Below are positions 1-8,674 of a stretch of DNA of 64,000 nt, one piece after another. Source of the stretch: Capilliphycus robustus (GTDB taxonomy: Bacteria > Cyanobacteriota > Cyanobacteriia > Cyanobacteriales > Microcoleaceae); contig NZ_JAYGHR010000066.1 in assembly GCF_034932365.1 (NCBI RefSeq), positions 76,291 to 140,290 of the forward strand, in the 5' to 3' direction. The notes under the pieces are model-generated. The model ran no database searches, had not been told where the DNA came from, and saw only the letters and a program-made list of their open reading frames with translations. Position 1 is the stretch's first letter; the number at the start of each line of letters is the position of its first letter. The position numbers and the translations under genes were made by a program.

Positions 1-227
1 GCTAACAGTCCCGCCAACCCAAACACATGATCCCCGTGCATATGCGTCACGAAAATGCGGCTAATTTGGCTAACTTTGAGATCACTGCGTAGAAATTGAT
101 GTTGGGTTCCTTCACCGCAGTCAAACAGCCACAATTCCGCCCGTTGCGATAAACGTAGGGCTATACTCGAAACATTTCGCGATCGCGTCGGTACACCTGA
201 ACTCGTTCCTAAAAAAGTAATCTGCAA
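1..227 (-). CDS. rnz: Ribonuclease Z, N-terminal part (runs off left edge)
   Basis: Endonuclease that trims tRNA 3' ends. The visible 75 codons contain the family start (QITFLGTSSGVPT) and the zinc-binding HxHxDH motif read as THMHGDHVFG, which is diagnostic for the ElaC/RNase Z metallo-beta-lactamase branch. No ATG fits. The start is a TTG at 227 followed by QITFLGT, with a strong Shine-Dalgarno (GGAGG, 236-240) about 8 bases upstream. The C-terminal two-thirds lie outside the window. The family call is secure from the motif and N-terminus; the TTG start is inferred from position and ribosome binding site. Confidence 0.93.
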   Translation of the reverse strand, partial: MQITFLGTSSGVPTRSRNVSSIALRLSQRAELWLFDCGEGTQHQFLRSDLKVSQISRIFVTHMHGDHVFGLAGLL

Positions 228-420
228 AATTCGCGCCTCCCGCTATCAAGCCAACTGTAGTACAGATCGAAAGTTGATCCTGTTTAGATTTTACCTTCTA
301 CCGTGACTGACAACGGGCGATCGTAACCGTAAAGTGATTTATCTTTAATGCCAGACCTAAAACTGCGATCGCCATATAAAGATTTTATAGCGGTATGGGT
401 GATTGATCGGGTACCCCGCC

Positions 421-488
421 AAAAACCCGGTTTCTTTAACAATACACCGAAGCCAATTTCAGAAAGCCGTAGAAGAAACCGGGTTTTT
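421..488. repeat. Inverted pair of the AGAAACCCGGTTTTT-type palindromic repeat
   Basis: The arms AAAAACCCGGTTTCT (421-435) and AGAAACCGGGTTTTT (474-488) are exact reverse complements separated by 38 bases. The same core occurs at 29994-30026. The pair could form a strong hairpin, or be a small non-autonomous mobile repeat. The rest of the gap 228-690 shows no gene: the short open frame across the repeat is a by-product of it. Confidence 0.7.
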
Positions 489-690
489 TAGTCTCTGCTG
501 TTGTTTTTCGGTTGAGTTAAGTTCGTCGAGGTTGCGATCGCCACTCGGGAAAAAATTCAACTTGATTTTGAACCAGTTAAAACTGAAAATGATCAATTAA
601 ATACCGGAGATTAATGTCTTGAGCGGAAACTGTTTGAACCATGACTTTAGACAATGATTTTTCATGATAATATTAGTATCTAACAGTTAT

Positions 691-918
691 CTACCACTCA
701 TTGATATCAACCTGTTCACAGTCCTGTTCGATAGCCTCACGCATTAACTGGAGGTCATCAGCAGGAATAGAACCTGCAAAACGCAGCAATTGTTGTCCCG
801 GAGTCCCTTGAACTTCAAGATTTACCAACGTTCGAGCAAATTCAAGCACCCGCCATTGCAGGTGTTGGGGCATGGCTTTTAACTGTTCAATTACTTCGTC
901 AATAATAGAAATACTCAT
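691..918 (-). CDS. Putative orphan antitoxin (DUF2281/VapB-like helical protein)
   Basis: A 75-aa acidic protein with an N-terminal helical segment (SIIDEVIEQLKAMPQHLQ) and a conserved-looking tail (FAGSIPADDLQLM then an acidic end in DINEW). From memory this resembles small cyanobacterial antitoxins that usually sit just before a PIN or RelE toxin gene. No toxin follows here: the 460 bases downstream hold no coding sequence. It lies 33 bases after the OLD-family nuclease gene on the same strand and could be co-transcribed with it. The antitoxin role is inferred from resemblance only; it might equally serve the upstream ATPase gene. Confidence 0.55.
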   Translation of the reverse strand: MSISIIDEVIEQLKAMPQHLQWRVLEFARTLVNLEVQGTPGQQLLRFAGSIPADDLQLMREAIEQDCEQVDINEW

Positions 919-951
919 TTTTTAACTTTTTTCCATTATTTTAGTCTAAAA

Positions 952-3573
952 CTAAGAATGTTCAGCCTGACTAGATTTGGTCTCAATTTTAACTCCCTTG
1001 GCATTAGCCGCAGTAGAACTTTCAGTTGCAGGAGTAGGTAAACCATTTCCTTTACTACTAATTTCATTCTCATCTTGTTTTTCCTCACTCTCAATTTTAC
1101 CTATATCTTTAAGGCGGTTGACATCACGCTTAAACTCTTCATATTTTTCTACTCGTTCTCTCAAATTGATATTGAGTTTGTAATCCTTCCGAATAGCTTC
1201 TATACCTTTTTTAATTTGTTCGGCATCAAAGCTATCATCTGACAGGAGTAAATCCTCCATCTTTTCTAAAAACTCTACAGCATCCTCACGATTTGCACTA
1301 TTTGGATGATTATTAAAGAAACTATCTGAAAGATTTTTCACTTTCTGAGAGGCTTTTTCTCTAGTACGCTCAGTTTCGGCTTGAGATTTTCTCTTGTCAA
1401 GTTCTCGAAAAAGTATTTTAAAGTTAGATTCAAATTTCTCTAGAGAATCTTTGTATTTTGCTTCTGGATATTTGTTTCTTCTTAAATCGTTTACTACTTC
1501 AATAACACTCCGAGCAAAGCCAATTTTCTCAAGGTGTCGCTCAGATTTTGAACAAGCCTGAACACAAGCATTAACAGCATCAAACATTGTTTCGCCATCG
1601 TTTACTTTTTGCTGAACATAATCCTCAGTAATATCTTTAATATCACGCTCTCCGACATCACATATTTCCTTAGCATATTTTTGAGCAGCCAATACACTAA
1701 TTGATACGGGTATTAAATCCTCCACTTCAGGAGTTTCCAATTTCTTAGGAAATTGAATTCCAAAGTTTTCTAAATCTTTTACCTGTAGAACAAAATCTTC
1801 TTTAAGACGTGGCTTTTTTTGAGGGCCATAACCTTTTTTGGTAAGTTCCCGTTTGGCTTGATTACCTGCTTCATCACTATCCAGAAAAACAATAACTGCT
1901 GGCTGTTCAGAATCACGCCCACGAGCTAAATAAGTTAAATATGGTATACTTGATGATCCTCCGGCTGGAACAATTGTAATTTCATTTAGATCAAGAGATT
2001 CACGTTTAGAAGCAAGATCAAATCTCTGTAAATGTGTTGACGCACCTGCAAGTAGCACTTGATCGGCTGGTCCCTCTACCATGAGATTGCAATGACTAAT
2101 ATAGACAGTCTCAGCAATAAATGATCCGAGTGCAGAGCGCAAGGGTTCATAGTGATTTTTTGATACACTTTTGACTACACGAGTTCCTTCATAATCACTA
2201 CCCTTATCCAAAACACGAATTCTCTCAGCGTGATTTTTATCGATAAGAAAAGGCGAATGAGTAACGTATATGACTTGAGATTCTGGGATACCACCTTCCG
2301 AACTCGCTACTTCCTTAAAAATTTTGAGCAAGTCTTGCTGTGCTTGACTAGATAAAAAAGCATCTGGTTCATCCATCAGAAGAATTTCAGGAGCATCACC
2401 TCGCGGTTCATAAGCTCTATGCTGTATATAATAACTAAGGAAATACTTTAATCCACTGCTGCGTTCATCAAATGAATATTTAGTCCCTGTTCTATCAACA
2501 ATCGTAAACTGAAGGTCGTGATCTCTTGCGGACATCAATAAGCGAAATTTACTATCTTGAACCCAATAGTTTGGAAAATTTAAATTTGCTGACAATTGTC
2601 TATTAATTTTATCCAGTAGTGCCTGAGTATACCCCACGTCATTTTCTTCCATTGAATTAGCTAAATCCAACAAATTGCTTTCACTAACCTCAGCAATTTT
2701 GCACAACAAGTCAATAGTTAAATTGATTTCTTCTGCTTGTCTTTCTTTTTCGGATTCACTTAAGCCACCATCTGGATTTAATAAAATCTTTAGTAAATCG
2801 CTATCTTCTTCTTTGGTTGCTTCTGAATCTTGAGCCAAGCTTACTGATTGTAATCTTTTGTTTTTACGAGTTGCAGAGAGCTTAAATTCTTCCAACAATT
2901 TGATAATCTTATTCCGTTGCTCAACAGGGAGAACTTCGTAGGTTGTGTAACTTTCTTTTGGATTTAATTTTTGTATAACTTTTTTAATGGGTATACTTGA
3001 AGGCAGGGCAATATTGCTCTTTAACCTACGAGTTCCTGGTAATATATTCCTCAATTCATCTACTTTTTTAGGATAAACTTCATGGGAAGAATACTTGCCT
3101 TCACCTTCACCCAGATAAATAGTCAATGAATTCCCATTTTTACGAAATAGAAAAAAGCTCTCAAAAGAACTACTTTTTGAAATGTCCGATACTGATTTTA
3201 TTCGTTCACATTCTTCTGGGGAAATTTGAGACCATTTTGTACCAAAATCCGGCAATCTATTTTTGTCAGAGGTCACAAGGAAACGCTCTGAGTAACGACA
3301 AAAATCTCTTGCTCCAATTGCTTGATTTTTATAATCATATCCATTAATTGCCTTTTCAATAGCACTCAATAGATGGGACTTTCCTGATTCATTTGCGCCT
3401 ACAACTGCTGTAATTTTAGGATCAATTGGCACTTGAATATAGGGATACCACATTTTAGTGTCATCGGAGTCAATAATTTCCCAAGGTTTCTTTTCAACTC
3501 TAGAGTCGTGCTGTCTAATGTAGTCAACATTAAATGATTTGTAAAATCTAATAAAAACACAGTCAAGGCGCAT
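952..3573 (-). CDS. OLD-family ATP-dependent endonuclease (AAA ATPase plus TOPRIM)
   Basis: An 873-aa protein. An ABC-type Walker A (GANESGKS, residues 59-66), Walker B near residue 400 (ILLMDEPDAFLS) and a switch histidine (VTHSPFLI, about 436) define the ATPase. A TOPRIM-like module follows, with the acidic motifs LMVEGPADQ (about 494) and VIVFLDSDEAGN (about 561). The last 200 residues are Lys/Glu-rich and probably coiled coil, longer than in minimal OLD proteins. OLD-family members include the phage P2 Old protein and the GajA subunit of Gabija, so a role in phage defence or DNA processing is plausible. No UvrD-type helicase partner is adjacent, so it is not a canonical Gabija pair. The antitoxin-like gene at 691-918 lies 33 bases downstream. 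Confidence 0.85.
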   Translation of the reverse strand: MRLDCVFIRFYKSFNVDYIRQHDSRVEKKPWEIIDSDDTKMWYPYIQVPIDPKITAVVGANESGKSHLLSAIEKAINGYDYKNQAIGARDFCRYSERFLVTSDKNRLPDFGTKWSQISPEECERIKSVSDISKSSSFESFFLFRKNGNSLTIYLGEGEGKYSSHEVYPKKVDELRNILPGTRRLKSNIALPSSIPIKKVIQKLNPKESYTTYEVLPVEQRNKIIKLLEEFKLSATRKNKRLQSVSLAQDSEATKEEDSDLLKILLNPDGGLSESEKERQAEEINLTIDLLCKIAEVSESNLLDLANSMEENDVGYTQALLDKINRQLSANLNFPNYWVQDSKFRLLMSARDHDLQFTIVDRTGTKYSFDERSSGLKYFLSYYIQHRAYEPRGDAPEILLMDEPDAFLSSQAQQDLLKIFKEVASSEGGIPESQVIYVTHSPFLIDKNHAERIRVLDKGSDYEGTRVVKSVSKNHYEPLRSALGSFIAETVYISHCNLMVEGPADQVLLAGASTHLQRFDLASKRESLDLNEITIVPAGGSSSIPYLTYLARGRDSEQPAVIVFLDSDEAGNQAKRELTKKGYGPQKKPRLKEDFVLQVKDLENFGIQFPKKLETPEVEDLIPVSISVLAAQKYAKEICDVGERDIKDITEDYVQQKVNDGETMFDAVNACVQACSKSERHLEKIGFARSVIEVVNDLRRNKYPEAKYKDSLEKFESNFKILFRELDKRKSQAETERTREKASQKVKNLSDSFFNNHPNSANREDAVEFLEKMEDLLLSDDSFDAEQIKKGIEAIRKDYKLNINLRERVEKYEEFKRDVNRLKDIGKIESEEKQDENEISSKGNGLPTPATESSTAANAKGVKIETKSSQAEHS

Positions 3574-3619
3574 AAGTTTAGTAGAGCAGGGGTTTCATAC
3601 AGCCGTAGTTTACTGCTGA

Positions 3620-3730
3620 TTATAGCGCATCTATGGGTTCGGATAAGCTAATTACGTGTCCCATTCCTAACTCGGCGAACTGTTCGGTAAGATAGGGGTT
3701 GCCGTACCAACAGAATACAACTCTCAGATC
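3620..3730 (-). pseudogene. Short coding remnant of unrecognised origin
   Basis: On the minus strand a 36-codon frame reads DLRVVFCWYGNPYLTEQF, then AELGMGHVISLSEPIDAL and a stop. The composition looks protein-like rather than random. The frame has no start codon and is closed upstream by a TAA. It sits between the divergent OLD and SpoIID genes. I read it as the C-terminal relic of a lost gene, but the family is not recognised. Confidence 0.35.
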
Positions 3731-3734
3731 TTAG

Positions 3735-4886
3735 ATGATGAACTCTGGATTATTTTTGACGGGTCTTGTAATTTATCCCCTGCGACGAATTAAACAATAT
3801 GGCTGGGTTTCCCTGCTGTTGTGGTTGTTGATGGTTGCACCCGCCCAGGCTGCGGTGTTGTTACGGGTTGCTGTCACTCAAGAAGCCGATCAGGTGAAAG
3901 TCGGGAGTTCAACCCAAGCCGTTGTCCGTAATGCCAATGGTCAAACCTTAGGACAAATTTCTCCCCAAGGGGGGTTAATTGCTAAACCCAACTCAGGAAA
4001 CATTTCTTTGGGTCAATGGAAAGGAAGTCAACTCTGGATCGAACCGACGGGAAACGGTCATGTTTGGATCGCTGAAGGCTGGTATCGGGGACGGGTGTTA
4101 TTAGTTCCGCGAAATGGGGGGATCACCGCCGTTAACTATGTCGATCTCGAACAATACCTTTACAGCGTGTTAGGGGCAGAAATGGATGGTGGTTGGCCGC
4201 TCGAAGCCTTGAAAGCCCAAGCAGTAGCCGCCCGAACCTACGCCCTTTACCAGCGAGAACGCAGTAATGGGGTTTATGATTTAGGGGATGACCAAAGTTC
4301 TCAGGTTTATAAAGGGTTAGCAACCGAGTCAGGCGGCACTCAAGCCGCAGTCAGGGCGACAGCCGGACAAGTCTTAACCTATAACGGTCAAATGATTTTA
4401 GCAGCCTTTCATTCCTCCTCGGGGGGACATACGGAAAATGTGGAGGATGTTTGGGATGATACCTTGCCTTATTTGCGGGGCGTACCGGACTATGACAAGG
4501 GTTCACCCGTGTTTGAATGGACGAAGACGTTTTCTCAAGCTGAACTGTCTGGGCGCCTTTCTGGAGTGGGTAAAATTGTCTCAATGACGCCGGAACGCAC
4601 AACGGCATTTGGAAGTATTTTGTCAATGAAAGTTGTCGGGGAGGGCGGTACTCGAACGATGACGGGAGAAGCGATCGCCGAAGCTTTAGGACTGAGAAGC
4701 ACTCGGTTTCGGGTCAACCGCCAACCCAATTCTACAAATTTTACCGTAGTTGGCAGGGGTTTTGGGCATGGTGTAGGCTTGAGTCAATGGGGGGCTTATA
4801 ATTTGGCAAGAGCCGGATACACCTATTATCAAATTCTCATGCACTATTACCGCAATACGAGTTTGGCAAAAGTTCGAGTCCAATAG
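3735..4886 (+). CDS. SpoIID/LytB domain protein
   Basis: A 383-aa exported protein. An N-terminal hydrophobic segment (about residues 20-40, ending in AQA) acts as signal peptide or anchor. The SpoIID/LytB domain is recognised by VNYVDLEQYLYSVLGAEM, then LKAQAVAARTYAL, the AFHSSSGGHTENVEDVW segment, and the C-terminal GFGHGVGLSQWGAYNLA block. In Bacillus SpoIID is a lytic transglycosylase and LytB an amidase enhancer; cyanobacterial homologues are assumed to act on peptidoglycan in the periplasm. The kinase gene follows 30 bases downstream on the same strand, so the two may be co-transcribed. Confidence 0.88.
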   Translation: MMNSGLFLTGLVIYPLRRIKQYGWVSLLLWLLMVAPAQAAVLLRVAVTQEADQVKVGSSTQAVVRNANGQTLGQISPQGGLIAKPNSGNISLGQWKGSQLWIEPTGNGHVWIAEGWYRGRVLLVPRNGGITAVNYVDLEQYLYSVLGAEMDGGWPLEALKAQAVAARTYALYQRERSNGVYDLGDDQSSQVYKGLATESGGTQAAVRATAGQVLTYNGQMILAAFHSSSGGHTENVEDVWDDTLPYLRGVPDYDKGSPVFEWTKTFSQAELSGRLSGVGKIVSMTPERTTAFGSILSMKVVGEGGTRTMTGEAIAEALGLRSTRFRVNRQPNSTNFTVVGRGFGHGVGLSQWGAYNLARAGYTYYQILMHYYRNTSLAKVRVQ

Positions 4887-4916
4887 TGAACAGATGTTCG
4901 GCCTGAGTCTTCTAAA

Positions 4917-6146
4917 ATGGCTGATGTACTGACGTTGACGCTACTTGATCCACAGTATAAAACTCCTCAAAGGCAGTGGAAATTTGAGGATCAATCTGTG
5001 ATTGAGATCGGACGGGCTTCAGACAATCAAGTTGTGATTGTTGATCCGTTGGTGTCTCGTTATCATTTGCAACTTCGCAAACTGAGTGATGATCCGATCA
5101 AATGGATGTTAGTCAATAAAGGAACAAATGGCACCTTTGTCAATGGGGTTTTAACCTCTCAAGCGGTGATCACGGAGGGGACTTTTATTGAGTTAGCCAA
5201 GGGCGGGCCTCTGCTACAACTCAATTGGCAAGTTATTCGTCCGGTTTCTATCGCCAATTCTTCCGCCTGTACTCATGCGGGAAATCCACCGAACAATTTA
5301 TTTTGTATTCACTGTGGTCAACCGACTCATGTTGAGCGGATCATCCGCAATTACCAAGTTCTGCGGACTTTAGGACAGGGTGGAATGGGAACGACGGCGA
5401 TCGCTTGGAATCCGAAATTGGGCTTGACAGGTTCTAGTAATACCCAAATTCCAACTTTGGTTGTTCTCAAGGAAATGAACGCAGATATGGCACAAATTGC
5501 CAAAGCCCAAGAACTGTTTGAACGAGAAGCCCGAACCCTGAAAGCGTTAAATCATGGGGGAGTTCCTCGGTTTTACGATTTTTTTGTGGAAGGGGGGAAG
5601 AAATACTTGGCGATGGAAATGATTCATGGTCAAGATTTAGAGAAGATCGTACAGCAACGCGGGCCTGTTACACCCCAACAGGCGATCCATTGGATGATGC
5701 AAACCTGTGAGGTGTTAAGCTATCTTCATGTTCAAGATCCGCCGATCATTCACCGAGATATTAAACCCGCGAATTTGCTTTTGCGAAGTCGAGATCAGCG
5801 CATCGTTGTACTTGATTTTGGGGCGGTTAAAGAGATTGGAACTCCTCCCGGAACCCGCATCGGTGCGGAGGGATATAGCGCCCCAGAACAGGATCGAGGA
5901 CAGCCTCTGACGCTTTCTGATCTCTATGCAGTGGGTTCAACCCTGATTTTTTTGTTAACCGCCGAAAGTCCCCTAAATTTTTATGGCAAACGAGGCAGTA
6001 GCTATGGCTTTAATTTGGAAAGCGTTCCCACCATTACCCCTCAACTGCGGATGGTGATTGAAAAAGTCACCGAACATCGACCTCGCGATCGCTATCCTAA
6101 TGCTCAACACCTCTGTGATGCCCTGCAAGCTTGCCTGAATGGATGA
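4917..6146 (+). CDS. FHA domain-containing Ser/Thr protein kinase
   Basis: A 409-aa protein with three parts. A forkhead-associated domain (about residues 20-95; IGRASDNQVV, SRYHLQL, NGTFVNG) binds phosphothreonine. A short Cys-rich linker (about 115-135; a Cys, then CIHCG) may be a zinc ribbon. A Hanks-type kinase domain has a glycine loop (LGQGGMG), a catalytic lysine in VVLKEM, the HRDIKPANLLL catalytic loop, a DFG motif (LDFGAVKE) and the APE region (GYSAPEQD). All key catalytic residues are present, so it should be active. It is cytosolic with no membrane segment. Its neighbour is the SpoIID protein, which hints at cell-envelope signalling, but no substrate can be read from the sequence. 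Confidence 0.92.
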   Translation: MADVLTLTLLDPQYKTPQRQWKFEDQSVIEIGRASDNQVVIVDPLVSRYHLQLRKLSDDPIKWMLVNKGTNGTFVNGVLTSQAVITEGTFIELAKGGPLLQLNWQVIRPVSIANSSACTHAGNPPNNLFCIHCGQPTHVERIIRNYQVLRTLGQGGMGTTAIAWNPKLGLTGSSNTQIPTLVVLKEMNADMAQIAKAQELFEREARTLKALNHGGVPRFYDFFVEGGKKYLAMEMIHGQDLEKIVQQRGPVTPQQAIHWMMQTCEVLSYLHVQDPPIIHRDIKPANLLLRSRDQRIVVLDFGAVKEIGTPPGTRIGAEGYSAPEQDRGQPLTLSDLYAVGSTLIFLLTAESPLNFYGKRGSSYGFNLESVPTITPQLRMVIEKVTEHRPRDRYPNAQHLCDALQACLNG

Positions 6147-6249
6147 ATCAGTCTCAATGCTCGTGATCATTGACGATTTCAAAAGACTTAACGACATCCC
6201 AACACCCTGTTAACAATTGGCGATTGATTGATGTTGAGATGCTTTAGAT

Positions 6250-6468
6250 TTAGTCTTCGTCCCAACCTTCTACGGCTAGGAGTTCGCTAATCGGATCTTG
6301 CATGGAAAAACCAAACTCTAAAAGTTCTCGTTTCCAATACTCCCACTCTGCGCCATAGAGAAATGCAATCTTCCAAAGGCTATCTGTGGGCTTAATTAGA
6401 TCAGACTTAACGAGGGAATGCACCTGACGTTGTAGTTTCTCCATCTGGTGTATAACCTGTTGGCTCAT
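6250..6468 (-). CDS. Small conserved cyanobacterial protein (DUF4327-like)
   Basis: A 72-aa soluble protein, rich in aromatic and acidic residues towards the C-terminus (GAEWEYWKRELLEF; LLAVEGWDED). It has the length and pattern I associate with the cyanobacteria-specific DUF4327 family, whose function is unknown. It stands alone on the minus strand, convergent with the kinase gene. Confidence 0.6.
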   Translation of the reverse strand: MSQQVIHQMEKLQRQVHSLVKSDLIKPTDSLWKIAFLYGAEWEYWKRELLEFGFSMQDPISELLAVEGWDED

Positions 6469-7059
6469 AATACCTCTTTAGTTGTTTAAATCTTAGGTTT
6501 TTGTTGTTCTTCCCGATGCTTAAGTGTGAGTGGTTAAGAGTTTACCTACGCATAAATCGTGGATTTTTGGGGGAAGGTGGCTACTAATTTCATACCTTAA
6601 CATACTTCATTTCAAATTGTGTTATTTTCGGCACAAAAATTAAATTTCCTTAAATTTCTCCGCAACAATTCCATCTCAGCATAGAATTCCTCTGTGATCA
6701 TTTCAACACTTGAGGTCAGGGATTAGATGAAGTTATCAAACTCTATCTTTGACTTCAGGATTTTCACAGACTCAACCCCCGTTTAGGGGATTCAGCTTCG
6801 GGTTTCATCCGCCAATGCCAGCCTGTGGTCTCAGGCAGATTTATACGGATGCTATGTTAGCTTGCCCTTTGGATCGGTGCTTTCAGGTTCGGAAGGCTGG
6901 TTCCGAAAACATCAGCATCGAAATTTTGCTGTTGGCAGAGCCGTATCTTTCTAGAAATTCTGAGACTTCTAGCATCCAAAACGGGCGATTCTTTACAGAG
7001 TTCTCTGCCTCGCTCTCATCCCAATCCCCTCTAGATTCGGGGGGATTCTTGCTCGGTTT
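6469..7059. other. Gene-poor gap between DUF4327-like and HlyD genes
   Basis: About 590 bases without a gene I can support. A plus-strand open frame of 104 codons (6749-7063) overlaps another frame starting at ATG 6727 that reads MKLSNSIFDFRIFTDSTPV, hits TAG, then continues as protein-like sequence (ASLWSQADLYGCYVSLPFGS) to a stop near 6950. One of these may be a decayed gene. Neither has a recognised homologue. Confidence 0.3.
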
Positions 7060-8112
7060 TTAATAGTTACTCACCCATTGGGCTTTCTTCAAAATCCAAC
7101 TCAAGACTGTCTCTTGAGTAACCAGAATATCAGCCGTTCCCTTCATTCCTGAATAGATCCTGTATCGATGATCGCCTTTCACCAAATCAGCTCCTTCGGG
7201 TTGAATGAGAACTTCGTAATACGCTTTGGACGTTTGACGAGCAGAGGCTTGAGGGGTAGTGCCGTTGAGGGAGATTCGTTTTACCCTTCCTTTTAGAATA
7301 CCATATTCTCGAAAAGGATAAACAGCAATTTGCAAATTAACCTGTTGATTAATTTCGATGCGGGAAATATCCTGCTCCGCTACCCAAGCTGTAAACACTA
7401 GAGGAACTCGAGTCGGAACCATCTGAGCAATAATTGCATCTGACTCCACAATTTGACCAGGGTTAGGGAGATCAAGTTGAATAATCGTCCCTGCTATCGG
7501 GGCGCGGATCGCCTCATGTCCGATTAGACTTGTCACCTGTTCTAGCTGTCTTTGAGACTGAACAAACTGTTTTTCGAGATCCCATCGTTGTTTGAGAAGT
7601 GTTCGTCGTTCTTGAGCGAAGCCTTGAGCGACTTCTGGAGATGATTTGGTTAACTCAATCACCGCCGACTCTACCGACACATCATCCAGCTTTTGACGCG
7701 AGGCGCGAGAAACTTTAGATTTTAACGTCGTCAAAATTTGTTCATCGAGGTTGCTCACATATTGTTCGACTTGATTAAGTTCTCGTTGAAATTGAGAGAC
7801 TCGATCTTGGAGATTCAGCTTTTGCTTTAACAGCAGAGACTGATCCACATAAGCAATCACTTCTCCCTGTTCTATCGGTTGATTTTCCTGCGCCACAATG
7901 CGCTCTACAATTCCGCTCGTGGCTGATCGAACCAGTTCAATATCCCCTCCCGGTTGGGCGATGACAGGCACTCTAACAGTGGGAGTATAGCGAATAATAC
8001 CTGCCAACACAACTACAACACCAAAAGTTCCTAATAGTATTATCCCTCCCCAATGAGTCCAGGGACTAATCGGAGGTAAGAAGTCATCACTATCAAAGGG
8101 TTGAAGTTCCAT
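7060..8112 (-). CDS. HlyD-family membrane fusion protein of a peptide exporter
   Basis: A 350-aa periplasmic adaptor that links an inner-membrane ABC exporter to the outer membrane. It has a short cytosolic N-terminus, one membrane helix (about residues 22-42, GIILLGTFGVVVVLAGII), a biotinyl-lipoyl-like half motif (GIVERIVAQENQPIEQGEVIAYV), a central coiled-coil hairpin (about 70-190) and the second lipoyl half (IRAPIAGTIIQLDLPNPGQIV). It is divergent from, and 270 bases away from, the precursor peptide gene at 8382 and the C39-peptidase exporter at 8675. It is therefore the natural adaptor of that exporter. Confidence 0.85.
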   Translation of the reverse strand: MELQPFDSDDFLPPISPWTHWGGIILLGTFGVVVVLAGIIRYTPTVRVPVIAQPGGDIELVRSATSGIVERIVAQENQPIEQGEVIAYVDQSLLLKQKLNLQDRVSQFQRELNQVEQYVSNLDEQILTTLKSKVSRASRQKLDDVSVESAVIELTKSSPEVAQGFAQERRTLLKQRWDLEKQFVQSQRQLEQVTSLIGHEAIRAPIAGTIIQLDLPNPGQIVESDAIIAQMVPTRVPLVFTAWVAEQDISRIEINQQVNLQIAVYPFREYGILKGRVKRISLNGTTPQASARQTSKAYYEVLIQPEGADLVKGDHRYRIYSGMKGTADILVTQETVLSWILKKAQWVSNY

Positions 8113-8281
8113 CGGGTGTTAGTTGGAAGCCATAGTGCAGGGGTTTGATCATCTTCCCTAAGATTGAGGTTGCCCATCTGTGAACTTTTGTTCAAAATTC
8201 ATGATTCTGACAAATCTTAACGCGAATTTGAGCAATCCTACTAGAAATCTCGGAATTTACCTGTTAACATAGTCGCAACTT

Positions 8282-8332
8282 CTCAGACCTGCGTCAATCA
8301 GGGGATCAACCTCCTGGGGTTTGCAGTCTGAG
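8282..8332 (+). promoter_or_regulatory. Long stem-loop in the leader of the precursor peptide gene
   Basis: CTCAGAC (8282-8288) plus TGC (8290-8292) pair with GCA (8323-8325) plus GTCTGAG (8326-8332). This gives a 10-bp stem with a single bulged C. The 30-base loop holds a further CAGG/CCTG pairing. The structure lies 50 bases upstream of the peptide start and could be an mRNA leader element or an operator. The pairing is seen directly; the function is inferred. Confidence 0.5.
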
Positions 8333-8381
8333 TCGAGTTCAATAAAAGCACAGTCTATCCGTTGTTTCGAGGACATTGATT

Positions 8382-8570
8382 ATGGCTGAAAACAAAACTA
8401 AACAACTGTTTACTGACCTCTCTAAAGAAGAATCTTCCAGCATCAATGGCGGTAATCGCTATTGTTACTACGATTCCTACCAGCCCTCAAGCTACTATTA
8501 CAAAAAATCATCCTACGACTATCACTACGCCTCCGCTTACCATAGCGGATCTCCCCGTTATTGCTACTAA
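8382..8570 (+). CDS. Double-glycine leader precursor peptide with Tyr-rich core
   Basis: A 62-aa peptide from ATG 8382, with AGGA 8-9 bases upstream; a TTG two codons earlier lacks this spacing. The 24-aa leader contains QLFTDLSKEESSSINGG, the hydrophobic-spaced pattern ending in GG that C39 peptidases cleave. The predicted 38-aa core contains 13 tyrosines, 9 serines and just two cysteines, each in a YCY context near the two ends (core positions 4 and 37), so a single end-to-end disulfide is possible. It has a Tyr-Tyr-Tyr-Lys-Lys stretch and no long hydrophobic helix, unlike pore-forming class II bacteriocins. It lies directly upstream of a peptidase-containing exporter. No RiPP-modifying enzyme is adjacent. 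Function unknown; secreted bacteriocin, signal or crosslinkable surface peptide are the options. Confidence 0.85.
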   Translation: MAENKTKQLFTDLSKEESSSINGGNRYCYYDSYQPSSYYYKKSSYDYHYASAYHSGSPRYCY

Positions 8571-8628
8571 TTTCCTCTGAGATGCTGTATACTGTAGCAC
8601 TCTAGTTTTGATACTTAGTCCTGCCAAT

Positions 8629-8655
8629 ACACCCGTCCAGTTGCGGGTGTTTTTT
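8629..8655 (+). terminator. Intrinsic terminator between peptide gene and exporter gene
   Basis: CACCCG (8630-8635) and CGGGTG (8644-8649) form a GC-rich stem with an 8-base loop, followed at once by six T (8650-8655). It lies between the peptide stop (8570) and the exporter start (8675). Partial readthrough would give much peptide mRNA and little exporter mRNA. Confidence 0.8.
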
Positions 8656-8674
8656 ACGTGATATCAGTATTAAA

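Noticed and set aside
6749..7063. 104-codon plus-strand open frame downstream of the HlyD gene.
   Set aside because: No ribosome site, unnatural composition, no family resemblance, and an overlapping frame from ATG 6727 looks equally protein-like but is broken by a stop. Neither is called as a gene.
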